Origin: Methylobacter sp.
GTDB lineage: Bacteria; Pseudomonadota; Gammaproteobacteria; Methylococcales; Methylomonadaceae
DNA length: 64,000 bases
Direction: 5' to 3'
NCBI GenBank assembly: GCA_030653985.1
Contig: JAURYJ010000021.1
Coordinates: forward strand, 61,152 to 125,151
Positions 1 to 9,069 of this stretch are shown one piece after another. The notes under the pieces were generated by a model. The model was not told the DNA's origin. It saw only the letters and a program-made list of their open reading frames with translations, and searched no databases. The position numbers and the translations under genes were made by a program. The first letter of the stretch is position 1, and each line of letters opens with the position of its first letter.

Positions 1-670
1 TGCGACCGCTATCATTTCTTAAATAAAATCGCCCGTTTTTATCAAGTTCTATTGCTCCATCCATTGCTATTTCTAAAGGTTCAAGAAGCTCACGAATTCG
101 TTTTTCCTTAGGGCCTCTTTGCATTAATGCACCGAGTAAAAGACAGGTATCCCGCCAGGTTTCTTCAAACTCAAGATAATGCCCTTCGTAAACCGAAATG
201 AAATTAGGGTAGATGGTTAACAATTCACGCGTTGGTAGATACACTGGAGAAGCATCTATCCAGGTCTCCGGTAACGTTTCAATATTGACTTCAGATTTAC
301 TGTTGGTGGCAAAATTGAATGCTATGTCCCACTCACTCGGCTCAAACGCTAAGCGAATATCGCAACGGTCACGCCCTTGTTTTCGCTTTACTAAACGGCC
401 TAGCGATTCGGGGCGAAAATTATTGACCAACTTATCAGCCAGTCGCGATTGTAAAAATGATTTAGTGGGCGCTAACGACGTGGATTGAGCAAGCATTCCT
501 CTCGGTTTACGTCCTTCTTCTGCGCTTACGGCTAATACCGAATAAATCATCTTAAGCAAATGGGTTTTACCGGCACCGTTTTCGCCGATAATCACATTCA
601 AATTCTGCCCGAATTCGAGATTGGCCTCTGAAAAGACGGTCAGATTTTTGAGAGTTATCCTTTTTAGCAT
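1..670 (-). CDS. AAA-type ATPase (SMC/RecF-like, AAA_15/AAA_21 class), truncated by the window edge
   Basis: About 223 codons are open from an ATG at 670 down to the window edge. A good ribosome binding site (GGGGAG) lies just upstream. The N-terminus starts [13 protein letters not shown] and carries a Walker A motif, [14 protein letters not shown], near residues 27-40. This layout (a short beta-strand, 'F' contact, then GxNGxGK) is that of ABC/SMC-like ATPases such as RecF, OLD and the AAA_15/AAA_21 proteins common in defence and toxin-antitoxin modules. The Walker B and signature regions would lie beyond the left edge, so the family cannot be settled. It follows trpG on the same strand after 74 bp, where many relatives carry trpD. 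No function is assigned beyond ATP binding. Confidence 0.8.
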   Translation of the reverse strand, partial: MLKRITLKNLTVFSEANLEFGQNLNVIIGENGAGKTHLLKMIYSVLAVSAEEGRKPRGMLAQSTSLAPTKSFLQSRLADKLVNNFRPESLGRLVKRKQGRDRCDIRLAFEPSEWDIAFNFATNSKSEVNIETLPETWIDASPVYLPTRELLTIYPNFISVYEGHYLEFEETWRDTCLLLGALMQRGPKEKRIRELLEPLEIAMDGAIELDKNGRFYLRNDSGR

Positions 671-744
671 TGCTTTCTCTCCCCAGAAATAAACGCAGTT
701 TTAACCATTTATAGTTTTCTAACCAGGAGACGAGATAATAAACA

Positions 745-1335
745 TCACCTTTCCAAAAAATTCCTCAACAAATCATGCCCATGCTCGGTCAAAATCGACT
801 CGGGATGAAATTGCACGCCTTCAATATCCAGCTGTTTGTGCCTGACGCCCATGATTTCATCCAGCTTTCCCGCTTCGTCCTGGGTCCAGGCGGTTATTTC
901 CAGGCAATCAGGCAAGGTCGCCTGTTCGATGACCAGCGAATGATAACGGGTGGCGATAAACGGGTTGTTAAGCCCTTTAAATACGCCTTGATTCTGATGA
1001 TAAACCGGCGAGGTTTTACCGTGCATAATGCTTTTGGCATGGACGATATTGCCGCCGAATGCATAGCCAATACTTTGATGACCAAGGCAAACACCCAAAA
1101 TAGGCAATTTTCCGGCAAATTTTAAAATGGCTTCAACGGATATGCCTGCTTCCTTGGGAGTGCAGGGACCCGGAGAAATTACCAGTTTATCGGGCGCAAG
1201 CTTTTCTAGGTCTTCGATACTCACTTGATCGTTACGCGCCACGGTCACGTCAGCGCCTAACTCGCCGAAATATTGCACCAGGTTGTAAGTGAACGAGTCG
1301 TAGTTATCGACCATGACCACTTTAACTGCACTCAT
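745..1335 (-). CDS. trpG: Anthranilate synthase glutamine amidotransferase subunit
   Basis: This is a 196-residue class I glutamine amidotransferase, the usual length for TrpG/PabA. It releases ammonia from glutamine for TrpE, which makes anthranilate in the first step of tryptophan synthesis. The nucleophile Cys83 lies in GVCLGHQ and the His177/Glu179 pair in FHPES; the oxyanion strand is VISPGPCTP. The start overlaps the trpE stop by 4 bp (ATGA), so translation is probably coupled to trpE. The same subunit may also serve PabB, as in many bacteria, and sequence alone does not exclude PabA; the trpE neighbour favours TrpG. trpD and trpC do not follow inside the window: an ATPase gene does. 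Confidence 0.95.
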   Translation of the reverse strand: MSAVKVVMVDNYDSFTYNLVQYFGELGADVTVARNDQVSIEDLEKLAPDKLVISPGPCTPKEAGISVEAILKFAGKLPILGVCLGHQSIGYAFGGNIVHAKSIMHGKTSPVYHQNQGVFKGLNNPFIATRYHSLVIEQATLPDCLEITAWTQDEAGKLDEIMGVRHKQLDIEGVQFHPESILTEHGHDLLRNFLER

Positions 1336-2819
1336 GATTGCTCTCCGTCCAAACCTGCTTCGACCATACTCACAGCGCGGAATATTGCGCGGCCTTTATT
1401 CATGGTCTCATCCCATTCGTTTCTGGGCACTGAATCGTAAACGATACCGGCACCGGCTTGTATATGTAACATATTGTTTTTGATGACGGCGGTTCTGATC
1501 GCGATGGCGGTATCCAGGTTGCCCGACCAGGCTATGTAGCCGACTGCGCCCGCATAAACGCCGCGCTTGACCGGTTCGAGTTCGTCGATAATTTCCATCG
1601 CGCGTATTTTCGGCGCGCCGCTGACGGTACCGGCGGGAAAAGTCGCTGCCAGCACGTCAAAGGCATTGTCGCCCTGCTGCAATTGTCCGGTGACGTTGGA
1701 CACGATATGCATCACATGCGAATAGCGTTCGACGATCATTTTATCGGTCAACTGCACCGTGCCGATTGCCGCGACCCGGCCGACATCATTGCGGCCCAAG
1801 TCAATCAGCATCAAATGCTCGGCCAGTTCTTTGGGATCGGCCAGCAGTTCTTTTTCCAGTTCAAAATCCTGTTCCGGCGTTGCCCCACGAGGACGGGTAC
1901 CGGCAATCGGGCGAACCGTGACCATGTTATCTTCCAGCCTAACCAGGATTTCCGGCGACGAGCCGACAATATGGAAGTCGCCCAGGTTCAGGTAAAACAT
2001 GTACGGCGAAGGATTCAAACAACGCAAAGCCCGGTATAAATTAAGCGGCGAAGCGGTGTAAGGAATAGACATGCGCTGCGATAACACCACCTGCATGATA
2101 TCGCCGTCGGTGATGTATTCTTTAGCTTTCAGTACCGCATCTTCAAAGCCCTGCTGAGTAAAGCCCGAGATAAAATCGGATTCTTCGACCTTTTTGTGCG
2201 TGTGATTCTTGGTCGGCTTGGCTTGCAGTTCGCGCAATTTGACGGCCAAATTATCGACCCGTGCGACGGCACGGTTATAGGCGTCGGCTTCTTCAGGATT
2301 GGCGTGTGTCAGCAGCAGCATTTTGCCGGACAGGTTGTCGAACACCAGCATGTCTTCGGACACCATCAGCAGGATATCAGGATTGCCCAGCGGATCGGGT
2401 TTTGCCGTGCCACGCAACTTCGGTTCGATATAGCCGATGGTTTCATAGCCGAAATAGCCGACCAAACCGCCGTTAAATCTAGGCAAGGTGTCAATATCGG
2501 GAACGTTGTAGCGCTCTTTAAACTGTTCTATCCAGATCAGCGGATTGTCATGATTGAGGGTTTCCAGCAGCTCGCCGTCTTGTTCCAGACGAATTTGATT
2601 GCCGGTAACTTTGACGACGGTTTTACAGGGCAGACCGATGATCGAATAACGTCCCCATTGCTCGCCGCCATGCACCGATTCGAATAAATAGGAATAAGCG
2701 CCGTCAGCCAATTTCAGATAGGCGCTCAAGGGCGTATCCAAATCGGCCAGCACTTCACGGCAAATCGGGATGCGGTTGTAGCCCTGCCGGGCATAATGAG
2801 TGAATTGTTCTGGGGTCAT
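1332..2819 (-). CDS. trpE: Anthranilate synthase component I
   Basis: The 495-residue protein has the chorismate-binding fold of TrpE/PabB/MenF. It turns chorismate and ammonia into anthranilate. An N-terminal regulatory part (about 1-190) includes the tryptophan-pocket-like segment [19 protein letters not shown]. The C-terminal catalytic domain shows IGSSPEI-type [29 protein letters not shown] and [21 protein letters not shown]. The presence of the LLES-like motif (SYLFES) suggests feedback inhibition by tryptophan, as in the family. The start ATG at 2819 has only a weak ribosome binding site. No leader-peptide attenuator with tandem Trp codons was noticed upstream. It forms an operon with trpG. 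Confidence 0.96.
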   Translation of the reverse strand: MTPEQFTHYARQGYNRIPICREVLADLDTPLSAYLKLADGAYSYLFESVHGGEQWGRYSIIGLPCKTVVKVTGNQIRLEQDGELLETLNHDNPLIWIEQFKERYNVPDIDTLPRFNGGLVGYFGYETIGYIEPKLRGTAKPDPLGNPDILLMVSEDMLVFDNLSGKMLLLTHANPEEADAYNRAVARVDNLAVKLRELQAKPTKNHTHKKVEESDFISGFTQQGFEDAVLKAKEYITDGDIMQVVLSQRMSIPYTASPLNLYRALRCLNPSPYMFYLNLGDFHIVGSSPEILVRLEDNMVTVRPIAGTRPRGATPEQDFELEKELLADPKELAEHLMLIDLGRNDVGRVAAIGTVQLTDKMIVERYSHVMHIVSNVTGQLQQGDNAFDVLAATFPAGTVSGAPKIRAMEIIDELEPVKRGVYAGAVGYIAWSGNLDTAIAIRTAVIKNNMLHIQAGAGIVYDSVPRNEWDETMNKGRAIFRAVSMVEAGLDGEQS

Positions 2820-2942
2820 TTTTGTTATTCGGTGTGTGGCGTTATCGTGTCAAAATAAAAGCAATAAGGAAACATCTCGTTGTGATGAAGCCAACGATTA
2901 GGAAGGCGGTATGCATCCCCTCCCCTATCCGCGCCCGATAAA

Positions 2943-2964
2943 GCAACATCGCTTCGCGTGTTGC
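2943..2964. repeat. Short hairpin between the DUF1640 gene and trpE
   Basis: GCAACA at 2943-2948 pairs with TGTTGC at 2959-2964 around a 10-nt loop, and a GGCC-TAAA-GGCC palindrome follows at about 2979. There is no U-tract. It could be a weak transcript end for the upstream gene or a decayed repeat. The rest of the 209-bp gap shows nothing recognisable. Confidence 0.35.
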
Positions 2965-3028
2965 GGGACGCTCCTTTCGGCCTAAAGGCCAAGGTTTAAA
3001 CCACCAAGGAAGATTGATTAATCACACC

Positions 3029-3337
3029 CTAAACCTTACCGGTCAACCTAAACAACAATCCGGCAATAATTGTTATTTGCAACAAACCAACACCTACTAC
3101 CCAGCGGATTAGATCAGCTTTAGACTCGGCCATGTCTTTGCGCATGATGAGCTCTAGCTCTTTCAAGTCACGCTTGGTAGCCAAATCATCCAGTTCATAA
3201 TCATGCCGTGCTTGCTCCAGCGTATTCGATACCGTGGTTTTTTGTAAATCGGTCAGAACTTCTGCCTGTTCTTCACTGAAACCAACGCCTTTGAGCTTTT
3301 TAACAAAATCATGGGTATCAAAAGTTATCGTGGTCAT
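3029..3337 (-). CDS. DUF1640-like coiled-coil protein with one C-terminal membrane segment
   Basis: A 102-residue protein with a GGAG ribosome binding site 8 nt before the ATG. The first 40 residues (FDTHDFVKKLKGVGFSEEQA) match the usual start of DUF1640/CCDC90-type proteins. A charged helical stretch (about 45-75, LATKRDLKELELIMRKDMAE) follows, likely a coiled coil, and then one hydrophobic segment at about 79-97. Such proteins sit in the membrane by the C-terminal helix with the coiled coil in the cytoplasm; the bacterial function is unknown. It lies between rpe and trpE on the same strand. In several gammaproteobacteria that slot holds the phosphoglycolate phosphatase gene gph. Confidence 0.8.
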   Translation of the reverse strand: MTTITFDTHDFVKKLKGVGFSEEQAEVLTDLQKTTVSNTLEQARHDYELDDLATKRDLKELELIMRKDMAESKADLIRWVVGVGLLQITIIAGLLFRLTGKV

Positions 3338-3411
3338 TAGCTTACTCCAAATTTAATGCGCCGGATTATGCGGTTATTATTGTGGCCGGAATGCGTAAGA
3401 CATAGCGGGTT

Positions 3412-3436
3412 GGCGGTTTGCTAGCGCGAAACCGCC
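3412..3436. repeat. Perfect 8-bp stem hairpin downstream of rpe
   Basis: GGCGGTTT at 3412-3419 and AAACCGCC at 3429-3436 form a perfect stem with a 9-nt loop, 18 bp after the rpe stop on the minus strand. There is no run of U, so it is either a REP-like palindrome or a weak terminator or mRNA-end stabiliser for rpe. Confidence 0.5.
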
Positions 3437-3453
3437 CTACGCCTTGTCTGACT

Positions 3454-4125
3454 TTAAACTGCCTTAGCCAATTCAGAGCGCATTTCATCGATCACTTTTT
3501 TGTAATCCGGTTGGCTGAAAATCGCTGAACCTGCGACGAAAGTATCGGCACCGGCCGCTTTAATGTCGCGGATATTATCGACTTTAACGCCGCCGTCAAT
3601 TTCCAGACGAATAGCCAAACCGCTGTCGTCGATTCTTTTTCTGACCAGCCTTAATTTATCCAGCGCCGAAGGGATGAAAGACTGGCCGCCGAAACCTGGG
3701 TTGACCGACATCAACAAAATCATGTCCAGTTTGTCCATCACATAATCCAGATAATGCAACGATGTGCCGGGGTTAAATACCAGTCCAGCCTTGCAGCCGC
3801 AATCTTTGATCAATTGCAGGGTGCGGTCGATATGCACGGAGGCTTCGGGATGGAAGGTAATAATGCTGGCGCCGGCTTTGGCAAAGTCGGGAATAAGACG
3901 GTCAACCGGCTCAACCATCAAATGTACGTCAATCGGGGCGGTAACGCCGTGCTTTCTCAACGCTTCGCAAACCAAAGGCCCGATAGTCAAGTTGGGCACG
4001 AAATGGTTGTCCATCACATCAAAATGCACCACATCGGCACCCGCTTTTAAAACGTTATCAACTTCTTCACCCAGTTTGGCGAAATTGGCGGACAGGATGG
4101 AAGGCGCAATCCAGTTTTCATTCAT
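3454..4125 (-). CDS. rpe: Ribulose-phosphate 3-epimerase
   Basis: A 223-residue TIM-barrel enzyme that interconverts ribulose-5-phosphate and xylulose-5-phosphate in the pentose-phosphate and, in type I methanotrophs, the ribulose-monophosphate cycle. Conserved segments are [15 protein letters not shown], the metal-site strand [14 protein letters not shown] (His34, Asp36), [22 protein letters not shown] (phosphate loop side) and LEIDGGV with the second catalytic Asp. The length is typical. An AGGA ribosome binding site precedes the ATG by 9 nt. It is divergent from the hydrolase gene at 4244 and heads toward trpE, keeping the frequent rpe-trpE proximity of gammaproteobacteria. Confidence 0.96.
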   Translation of the reverse strand: MNENWIAPSILSANFAKLGEEVDNVLKAGADVVHFDVMDNHFVPNLTIGPLVCEALRKHGVTAPIDVHLMVEPVDRLIPDFAKAGASIITFHPEASVHIDRTLQLIKDCGCKAGLVFNPGTSLHYLDYVMDKLDMILLMSVNPGFGGQSFIPSALDKLRLVRKRIDDSGLAIRLEIDGGVKVDNIRDIKAAGADTFVAGSAIFSQPDYKKVIDEMRSELAKAV

Positions 4126-4180
4126 TTTATGATCCTCAGTAAATTAAAAATAATTAATTATATCTTTTTTTTAGCGCAAG

Positions 4181-4208
4181 CTCTTGAGTTTACACTTGCG
4201 TTTATAAT
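4181..4208 (+). promoter_or_regulatory. Possible sigma-70 promoter for the FAH-family gene
   Basis: A perfect TATAAT lies at 4203-4208, 36 bp before the gene start. The -35 candidate (CTCTTG at 4181-4186, spacer 16) is poor, so the -10 box is the only strong element. The site lies in the divergent gap between rpe and the hydrolase gene. Confidence 0.45.
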
Positions 4209-4243
4209 AGCGGCACTTGAAATCGTACGGATAAGTTTAACTG

Positions 4244-5110
4244 ATGAAACTGGTAACCTTTACTCATAATCACGAAACTCGCGTAGGCGCTGTCGTTGAT
4301 GGCCTTGTGGTTGACAGCAAAAATAATACTAAAATCCCGGCAACCCTGCTTGAATTTCTGGGTGCAGGTGCCAGAGCCTTGGAGGCGATGCGAGAGCAAA
4401 TCGACAGCGGCTTGGGCCGTATCGCGCTGGAACAGGTCAAGCTGCATGCACCGGTGCCGAGGCCCGGTAAATATCTGGGCATCAGCCTGAACTATGCCGA
4501 CCATATCGAAGAAACCGGTCGGGATAAGCCGGAATATCCCAGTTTTTTCACCAAACAAGGCACCTGTGTAATCGGGCCTGGCGATGCGATACACCGGCCT
4601 AAAGTCTCCGATAAACTGGATTATGAAGGCGAACTGGCTTTTGTTATCGGCACCCGCTGCCGCCATGTGCCGGTCGATAAGGCTCACCAAGTCATTGCCG
4701 GTTTTACCATTGCCAACGATGTGTCAGTGCGCGACTGGCAATTTCGTTCGCCAACGTTTACCTTAGGCAAATCATTCGATACCCACGGCCCGCTGGGGCC
4801 GTGGCTAGTGACTTCCGATGAAATCAGCGACCCGCATAATCTGGATCTTAAAACCTGGGTTGACGATGAACTGCGGCAACAGGCCAATACCGGACAGATG
4901 ATTTTTAACTGCTATGAAATGATCGCCTATTTGTCGCAGGCGATGACGCTGGAGCCGGGCGATGTGATTGCCACCGGCACACCGGCCGGAGTCGGCGTAA
5001 AAATGAAACCGCGCGGTTATCTGTTACCGGGACAAACTGCCCGGATTGAAATTGAGGGCATCGGAACCTTGATTAATCCGGTTATTGAGGAACCGGATGA
5101 TTTTAGTTAA
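4244..5110 (+). CDS. Fumarylacetoacetate hydrolase (FAH) family protein
   Basis: A 288-residue protein with the FAH fold. Family members are metal-dependent C-C hydrolases or decarboxylases of beta-diketo acids. The metal-binding core is visible: DYEGELAFVIG with the Glu pair, IANDVSVRDWQ with the Asp ligand, and the C-terminal TGTPAGVGV loop. The N-terminal 70 residues are the usual small lead domain. Substrate cannot be told: candidates are acylpyruvate, ureidoglycolate-like or 2-hydroxyhepta-diene-dioate compounds, or oxaloacetate tautomers. It stands alone, convergent with yggS, whose stop lies only a few bases away, so no catabolic operon gives a clue. Confidence 0.9.
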   Translation: MKLVTFTHNHETRVGAVVDGLVVDSKNNTKIPATLLEFLGAGARALEAMREQIDSGLGRIALEQVKLHAPVPRPGKYLGISLNYADHIEETGRDKPEYPSFFTKQGTCVIGPGDAIHRPKVSDKLDYEGELAFVIGTRCRHVPVDKAHQVIAGFTIANDVSVRDWQFRSPTFTLGKSFDTHGPLGPWLVTSDEISDPHNLDLKTWVDDELRQQANTGQMIFNCYEMIAYLSQAMTLEPGDVIATGTPAGVGVKMKPRGYLLPGQTARIEIEGIGTLINPVIEEPDDFS

Positions 5111-5113
5111 CGC

Positions 5114-5803
5114 CTACCTTTGCGAGTAATCCCGCTCGCCAAACAACGCGGTGCCGATTCTGACGATAGTGGAGCCTTCGGCTATCGCGGCGGTTAAATC
5201 GCCGGTCATACCGAACGAGAAGGTATCCAACTCGGGTTGCCCCAATTTTGCAACGGCCTGATAAAGTATTTTATAGGGTCGGCGTTGTTGCTCAAAATCC
5301 TGTTGCGGCGCGGGAATGGCCATGACGCCGCGTAATTTGAGATTCGGCAGTTTGGCGACTAACTCGCACAATGGCGGCAATTCGGCCAAAGTAATGCCGG
5401 ACTTGCTGGGTTCATCACTGATATTGACTTGCAGGCAAATATTTAACGGCGGCAAATGCGACGGGCGCTGTTCGCTAAGGCGTCGGGCTATTTTTAAACT
5501 GTCCACACTGTGTACCCAGTCAAAGTGGGTCGCCAACGCCTTGGTTTTATTGGATTGTATCGGGCCGATAAAATGCCAGGTAATAGCGTAAGCACCCAGT
5601 TCCTGTTGTTTTTTCAATGCTTCCTGCAAATAGTTTTCGCCAAAATGACGCTGCCCAAATTGATAGGCACAGGCAATCGCTTCGGATGGCTTGGTTTTGC
5701 TGACGGCCAATAACAGCACCGATCCGGGCTGACGGTTATAGGCTCGTTCGGCATCGTTGATTTGCGAGCGTATTTGTTTGAGTCTTTGCGCTAGGGTTGC
5801 CAT
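5114..5803 (-). CDS. yggS: YggS/PROSC family pyridoxal-phosphate homeostasis protein
   Basis: The 229-residue single-domain TIM barrel binds pyridoxal 5'-phosphate but has no known catalytic activity; it buffers the free cofactor and affects amino-acid metabolism. Lys36 in LLAVSKTKPSEAI is the expected Schiff-base lysine. Other family marks are FGENYLQEAL, WHFIGPIQSNKTK, VHSVDS, LQVNISDEPSKSG, LRGVMAIP and SFGMTGDLTAAIAEGSTIVRIGTALFGER. The ATG has AGGA 8 nt upstream. It is divergent from pilT, the same arrangement as in Pseudomonas aeruginosa. Confidence 0.95.
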   Translation of the reverse strand: MATLAQRLKQIRSQINDAERAYNRQPGSVLLLAVSKTKPSEAIACAYQFGQRHFGENYLQEALKKQQELGAYAITWHFIGPIQSNKTKALATHFDWVHSVDSLKIARRLSEQRPSHLPPLNICLQVNISDEPSKSGITLAELPPLCELVAKLPNLKLRGVMAIPAPQQDFEQQRRPYKILYQAVAKLGQPELDTFSFGMTGDLTAAIAEGSTIVRIGTALFGERDYSQR

Positions 5804-6007
5804 GGTTTTTCCTCGGTTATTCGTCGGTTATTATAGTGTTTGCTGTTCATTGTCGGTTTTTTTAATCATTATTTCATGGCGATCTATCGGTAAGTGGCTG
5901 GCTAACAGCATTTGCCAGACGGCTAAGACAACATCACCGTTTCAAAAAAACAACCCGATGATCTATGGTATAAAGATATTTTTATTTTTTGTCTTCCTGA
6001 GGATGTT

Positions 6008-7045
6008 ATGGATATTGCCGAATTGCTGGCTTTTTCAGCTAAAAACAAAGCGTCGGATTTACATTTATCGGCGGGACTCCCGCCTATGATCAGGATTGAT
6101 GGCGATATTCGCCGGATCAATATTCCTGCTTTGGATCATAAAGAAGTGCATGCGCTGATTTATGACATTATGAATGACAAGCAACGCAAGGATTATGAGG
6201 AGTTTTTGGAAACCGATTTTTCATTCGAATTACCCGGTGTTGCCCGGTTTCGTGTGAACGCATTTAATCAGGAGCGTGGCGCCGCCGCTGTATTTAGAAC
6301 GATTCCCTCGGTCATCATGAGCCTGGAAGAGTTGAAAGCGCCCAAGTTTTTTGAAGAATTATGCCAAAAACCACGCGGCATGGTTCTGGTGACTGGCCCT
6401 ACCGGCTCCGGCAAGTCAACTACGCTGGCGGCGATGATTAATCATATTAACTGCAATGATTATGCGCACATACTGACCGTAGAAGACCCTATCGAGTTTG
6501 TTCATGAGAGCCAAAAATCGTTGATTAACCAACGGGAAATCAAGCGCGACACCCACGGCTTTGCTGAAGCGTTGCGTTCAGCGCTACGGGAAGATCCCGA
6601 CATTATTCTGGTCGGTGAAATGCGCGATCTGGAAACCATCCGTCTGGCAATGACAGCGGCGGAAACCGGTCATCTGGTGTTCGGCACTTTGCATACCACG
6701 TCTGCCGCAAAAACCATCGACCGTATTATCGACGTATTTCCTGCCGCCGAAAAAGACATGATTCGATCCATGCTGTCTGAATCATTACAGGCGGTTATTT
6801 CGCAAACCCTGCTGAAGAAAATCGGCGGCGGGCGTGTTGCCGCCCATGAAATCATGGTGGGTACAGCGGCGATTAGAAACCTGATCCGTGAAGCCAAAGT
6901 AGCGCAAATGTATTCTGCGATTCAAACCGGCCGCAAGGACGGCATGCAGACGCTAGACCAAAATATGAAAGAGCTGGTTGATAAAGGTATCATTACTGCA
7001 AAAAGCGCCATGGATAAAGCGGTGAATAAGGATATGTTCCGTTGA
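6008..7045 (+). CDS. pilT: Type IV pilus retraction ATPase
   Basis: The 345-residue hexameric ATPase drives pilus retraction and twitching motility from the cytoplasmic side of the pilus base. The N-terminal PAS-like domain starts MDIAELLAFSAKNKASDLHL, almost the same as in Pseudomonas PilT. The Walker A is GPTGSGKST (130-138), the Asp box is near TVEDPIEF, the Walker B DIILVGEM ends in Glu204 and the His box is GHLVFGTLHT. The C-terminal AIRNLIREAKVAQMYS segment is the PilT retraction motif. These features fit PilT rather than PilU or PilB. An AGGA ribosome binding site lies just before the start. pilU does not follow; purC does. Confidence 0.96.
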   Translation: MDIAELLAFSAKNKASDLHLSAGLPPMIRIDGDIRRINIPALDHKEVHALIYDIMNDKQRKDYEEFLETDFSFELPGVARFRVNAFNQERGAAAVFRTIPSVIMSLEELKAPKFFEELCQKPRGMVLVTGPTGSGKSTTLAAMINHINCNDYAHILTVEDPIEFVHESQKSLINQREIKRDTHGFAEALRSALREDPDIILVGEMRDLETIRLAMTAAETGHLVFGTLHTTSAAKTIDRIIDVFPAAEKDMIRSMLSESLQAVISQTLLKKIGGGRVAAHEIMVGTAAIRNLIREAKVAQMYSAIQTGRKDGMQTLDQNMKELVDKGIITAKSAMDKAVNKDMFR

Positions 7046-7110
7046 GGAATGAAAATTAAATAACCCGAACACATGATAAAATTATTCTATTTGACACCCA
7101 GCGAGAACCT

Positions 7111-8004
7111 ATGACTGCTCCAGAAGCGCTATACCAATCAACACTGTCGTCTTTAAAGCTCAGAGCACGCGGCAAAGTACGGGATATTTACGACATTGAC
7201 GACAAGCACATGCTGATTGTAACCACCGACCGGCTGTCTGCATTCGATGTGATTTTGCCTGATCCTATCCCTGGCAAAGGCCGGGTTTTAACCAGCGTAT
7301 CCAATTTCTGGTTTGAAAAAATGAAGCACGTTATGCCCAATCACCTGTCTGACATTCCGCTGGAACAAGTCGTTCCCGATGCCGCCGAGCGCGCACAGAT
7401 TGAAGGCCGCGCTATCGTCGTCAAATTGTTAAAACCGCTGCCGGTTGAAGCGATTGTGCGCGGTTACCTGATCGGCTCCGGCTGGAAAGATTATCAAAAG
7501 TCAGGCGCTATCTGCGGCATTAAACTGCCCGAAGGTTTGCAGCAGGCGCAGCAATTACCGGAACCCATTTATACGCCGTCTACAAAAGCCGAAGTGGATC
7601 AGCATGACGAAAACGTCTCTTTTGAACTTACCGTCGAATTGATGGGCCGGGAGTTGGCCGGAAAAGTACGCGACGCCAGCCTGAAGCTGTACAAGGAAGC
7701 CGCCACCTACGCCAAAGAACGGGGCATTATTATTGCCGATACCAAATTCGAATTCGGCGTCGACGATGACGGCGTTTTATACCTGATCGATGAAGCTTTA
7801 ACGCCAGATTCATCACGCTTCTGGCCTGCCGATCAATATCGGGTCGGCATCAGTCCGCCCAGTTTCGACAAGCAGTATATCCGTGATTATCTGGAAACGC
7901 TGGACTGGGATAAAACCGCGCCAGGCCCGCATTTGCCTGCTGAAGTGGCCGAGTACTGCGCGGCAAAATACCGCGAAGCGGAAGTCAGGCTAACGCAGGG
8001 ATAA
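7111..8004 (+). CDS. purC: Phosphoribosylaminoimidazole-succinocarboxamide synthase
   Basis: A 297-residue SAICAR synthetase: it joins CAIR and aspartate with ATP in purine synthesis. It belongs to the longer PurC form (about 290-300 residues, like yeast Ade1) rather than the 237-residue E. coli form. Visible marks are the nucleotide loop [37 protein letters not shown], the [10 protein letters not shown] box and [12 protein letters not shown]. It lies 65 bp after pilT with a poor ribosome binding site, so it may be co-transcribed with pilT or have its own start. Confidence 0.96.
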   Translation: MTAPEALYQSTLSSLKLRARGKVRDIYDIDDKHMLIVTTDRLSAFDVILPDPIPGKGRVLTSVSNFWFEKMKHVMPNHLSDIPLEQVVPDAAERAQIEGRAIVVKLLKPLPVEAIVRGYLIGSGWKDYQKSGAICGIKLPEGLQQAQQLPEPIYTPSTKAEVDQHDENVSFELTVELMGRELAGKVRDASLKLYKEAATYAKERGIIIADTKFEFGVDDDGVLYLIDEALTPDSSRFWPADQYRVGISPPSFDKQYIRDYLETLDWDKTAPGPHLPAEVAEYCAAKYREAEVRLTQG

Positions 8005-8363
8005 TTTTTAAACAGGCTCTCAAACTCCCCATTCGTGGCTGGCCGCGCATGGGGAGATTATCAGCCGGATATTGATCTGGCAACATCAAAAAATGGTCTC
8101 AATTGAAACCGACATTGACCGTCCTGTTTCGACCCGAAACCACCCTTCAGAAGCACTCCCTAATTGTTCGTTTTATAGAGCGCCCTGCCCCACGCCTGTC
8201 GGCGGCTAAAGCAGTGGCTGTCCTGTCTATTTAGAGACCGTTAAGAAACCATTAACAAAACACTTTTAAGATTGATCCTGCTCGTTTGAAGCTGTCATGA
8301 ATGAAGGGCGAATAAAAGCTCAATTCAAAGCAATTTAATACATCATATCTCCGGATCAATATC
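8005..8363. other. 359-bp gap after purC with one stem-loop
   Basis: CTCCCCAT at 8025-8032 and ATGGGGAG at 8049-8056 form a perfect 8-bp stem with a 16-nt loop, 20 bp after the purC stop. It lacks a U-tract but may still end or protect the purC message. The rest of the gap has no coding sequence, repeat or clear promoter that I can support. Confidence 0.5.
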
Positions 8364-9044
8364 ATGAATCGTAACCACATTTTTAACAAAGCGTTAAATC
8401 TGACACATCAAGAAATCAATAGGAAAGTTGCTATTCATGAAGCTGGGCACGCAGCAGCTATTTATCTCGGCAACAAACAAAAAAAATTACCACCGATCTT
8501 TTTTCAGATTTTTATAACTTCGGTGAATGACGATTTTCAATCATCACGGTTTTCAAGTAAATCTGACACTAAATATATTGCCAACATAGACGGTGGCCGC
8601 TTAATTCATACACTGCCCTCATCAATTGAAGAAACAACAGACGGCTTTTCTTTAGCCCAGAAAATTGCTTATCAATGCGCTTTTGAAGCGGATATGATCA
8701 ATATCCTGGCCGGACCTTTGGCTGAAGCAAAATATATCGCACAACGGGACAGAGAACTGATTAACTCTGGCCTCATACAATTAAATGACCTGCATTACTT
8801 TGGCGGCACTTCCGATTTAGAAAAAGTCCGCGAATATCTTGAATGCTTTATTGCAAATTCAGCGCTGAGAGAACAAAAAATCACCGCGTTATTTTTGGCG
8901 GCATTCAGCTTCGTTAATGAAAGGTCAAATTGGCGGGCAATTACTGCGTTGGCGGACTATATTGTCAGTGAAGGCAAAAGCGTCATAGAATGCAACGAAA
9001 TTATCGACGTTCTGGAAACGGCTAATAATGAACCAACCGTTTAG
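8364..9044 (+). CDS. Stand-alone M41-like zinc peptidase domain (FtsH peptidase-like, no AAA domain)
   Basis: A 226-residue protein with the sequence KVAIHEAGHAAAIYL: the HExxH zinc motif occupies residues 25-29 and is followed by Ala-Ala-hydrophobic as in FtsH. Further on, MINILAGPLAEAKYI (111-125) resembles the FtsH AGxxAE segment, and GGTSDLEKV places Asp151 where FtsH has its third zinc ligand in the ASxDL helix. The FtsH AAA module, transmembrane part and Walker motifs are absent. Similar short proteins are usually annotated as peptidase M41-like or hypothetical. There is no signal peptide, so it is probably cytosolic. Neighbours (purC, murJ) give no clue. The family call is inferred from these three motifs. 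Confidence 0.65.
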   Translation: MNRNHIFNKALNLTHQEINRKVAIHEAGHAAAIYLGNKQKKLPPIFFQIFITSVNDDFQSSRFSSKSDTKYIANIDGGRLIHTLPSSIEETTDGFSLAQKIAYQCAFEADMINILAGPLAEAKYIAQRDRELINSGLIQLNDLHYFGGTSDLEKVREYLECFIANSALREQKITALFLAAFSFVNERSNWRAITALADYIVSEGKSVIECNEIIDVLETANNEPTV

Positions 9045-9069
9045 GTTTTCGATCTAGCTCCGGTTAAAT

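Noticed and set aside
60..68. Lon-like protease P-loop Arg as a sign of a dead ATPase (residues 60-68 of the 17506-19896 gene)
   Set aside because: From memory, Arg at this place is common in the YcbZ/LonP-like group, so it is not taken as a loss specific to this gene.
213..488. Open frame on the plus strand opposite the ATPase gene
   Set aside because: It is antisense to a strong coding frame with Walker A and a good ribosome binding site; no family resemblance.
4202..4690. 162-codon minus-strand frame opposite the FAH-family gene
   Set aside because: It lies wholly antisense to a conserved gene and looks like a shadow produced by codon bias.
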